Source: a virus. Taken from it: DNA of 22,225 bases. A program made the translations under genes and the position numbers. Below the pieces are notes generated by a model. That model did no database searches, was not told where the DNA came from, and saw nothing but the letters and a program-made list of their open reading frames with translations. The stretch spans positions 1 through 22,225 of the IMG/VR virus record IMGVR_UViG_3300027985_000573, one strand, 5' to 3'. Shown here piece by piece: positions 22,143-22,225 of this stretch (the first letter of the stretch is position 1; every line of letters begins with the position of its first letter).

Positions 22143-22225
22143 TCAGTTCCTCCACATACTCGAATTCGATCCGGGTTACCTCGGTGCAGGGAGTGCAGCC
22201 CCGATTCGCCTTGCAGAAGAACGCC
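22143..22225 (-). CDS. Truncated Cys-rich protein (C-terminal 27 residues)
   Basis: The open frame enters from the right edge and ends at TGA 22143-22145, overlapping the next gene's start region. The visible residues include CKANRGCTPC followed by an acidic end (EFEYVEELT). The Cys spacing suggests another small zinc-binding protein. Too little is present to say more. Confidence 0.55.

Noticed and set aside
1-22225. CRISPR array or insertion sequence
   Set aside because: No regularly spaced repeats of CRISPR size and no transposase or terminal inverted repeats were seen.

Overview
This window is a contiguous part of a GC-rich, temperate, lambda-like siphovirus genome. Almost every gene reads on the minus strand, so the phage gene order runs from high to low coordinates. 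Lambda-type modules (GpA-family large terminase, gpB-like portal, gpW-like joiner, gpZ- and gpU-like tail genes, G/GT-like tail chaperone, tape measure) point to a long non-contractile tail of roughly 75-80 nm, judged from a 512-residue tape measure. A lipobox protein in the lysis-like region and strong AGGAG ribosome sites fit a Gram-negative host. The host genus cannot be named from this sequence.

Layout in transcription order. (1) 22225-18000: a truncated Cys-rich protein, a small zinc-ribbon protein, a terminase small subunit candidate, a 100-residue protein, a cytosine-C5 DNA methyltransferase whose whole length is overlapped in another frame by a second conserved-looking ORF, and the large terminase. 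(2) 17999-16531: a phage attachment site (attP) carrying the 3' half of a tRNA-His gene, 17-bp repeats that look like integrase arm sites, and a tyrosine integrase. (3) 16530-16098: an AT-rich non-coding stretch with a promoter/operator candidate and short repeats. (4) 16097-11514: gpW-like joiner, portal, a fused prohead protease/major capsid gene with an internal start, and a 128-residue protein flanked by two large hairpins. (5) 11423-7799: head-tail attachment, gpZ-like, gpU-like, an unexpected P-loop kinase, tail tube, and a tail chaperone that appears to need a -1 frameshift at nine A's. (6) 7773-2804: tape measure, two distal tail proteins (one with a LamG-type domain) and a tail fibre. 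(7) 2793-653: two small proteins, a spanin-like lipoprotein with membrane helices, and a holin-like protein with a zinc ribbon. (8) 652-1: a leftward promoter driving a truncated gene, and a possible 54-residue membrane protein on the plus strand.

attP lies between the large terminase and the integrase, and the tRNA is only a 3' fragment. The sequence therefore reads as the unintegrated phage form (virion, circle or concatemer). Once integrated, terminase and head genes would sit at opposite ends of the prophage.

The most unusual features are the full-length dual-frame coding at the methyltransferase locus, with both frames starting behind one Shine-Dalgarno, the frameshifted tail chaperone with a zinc-binding extension, the P-loop kinase inside the tail operon, and the nested start in the protease-capsid fusion.
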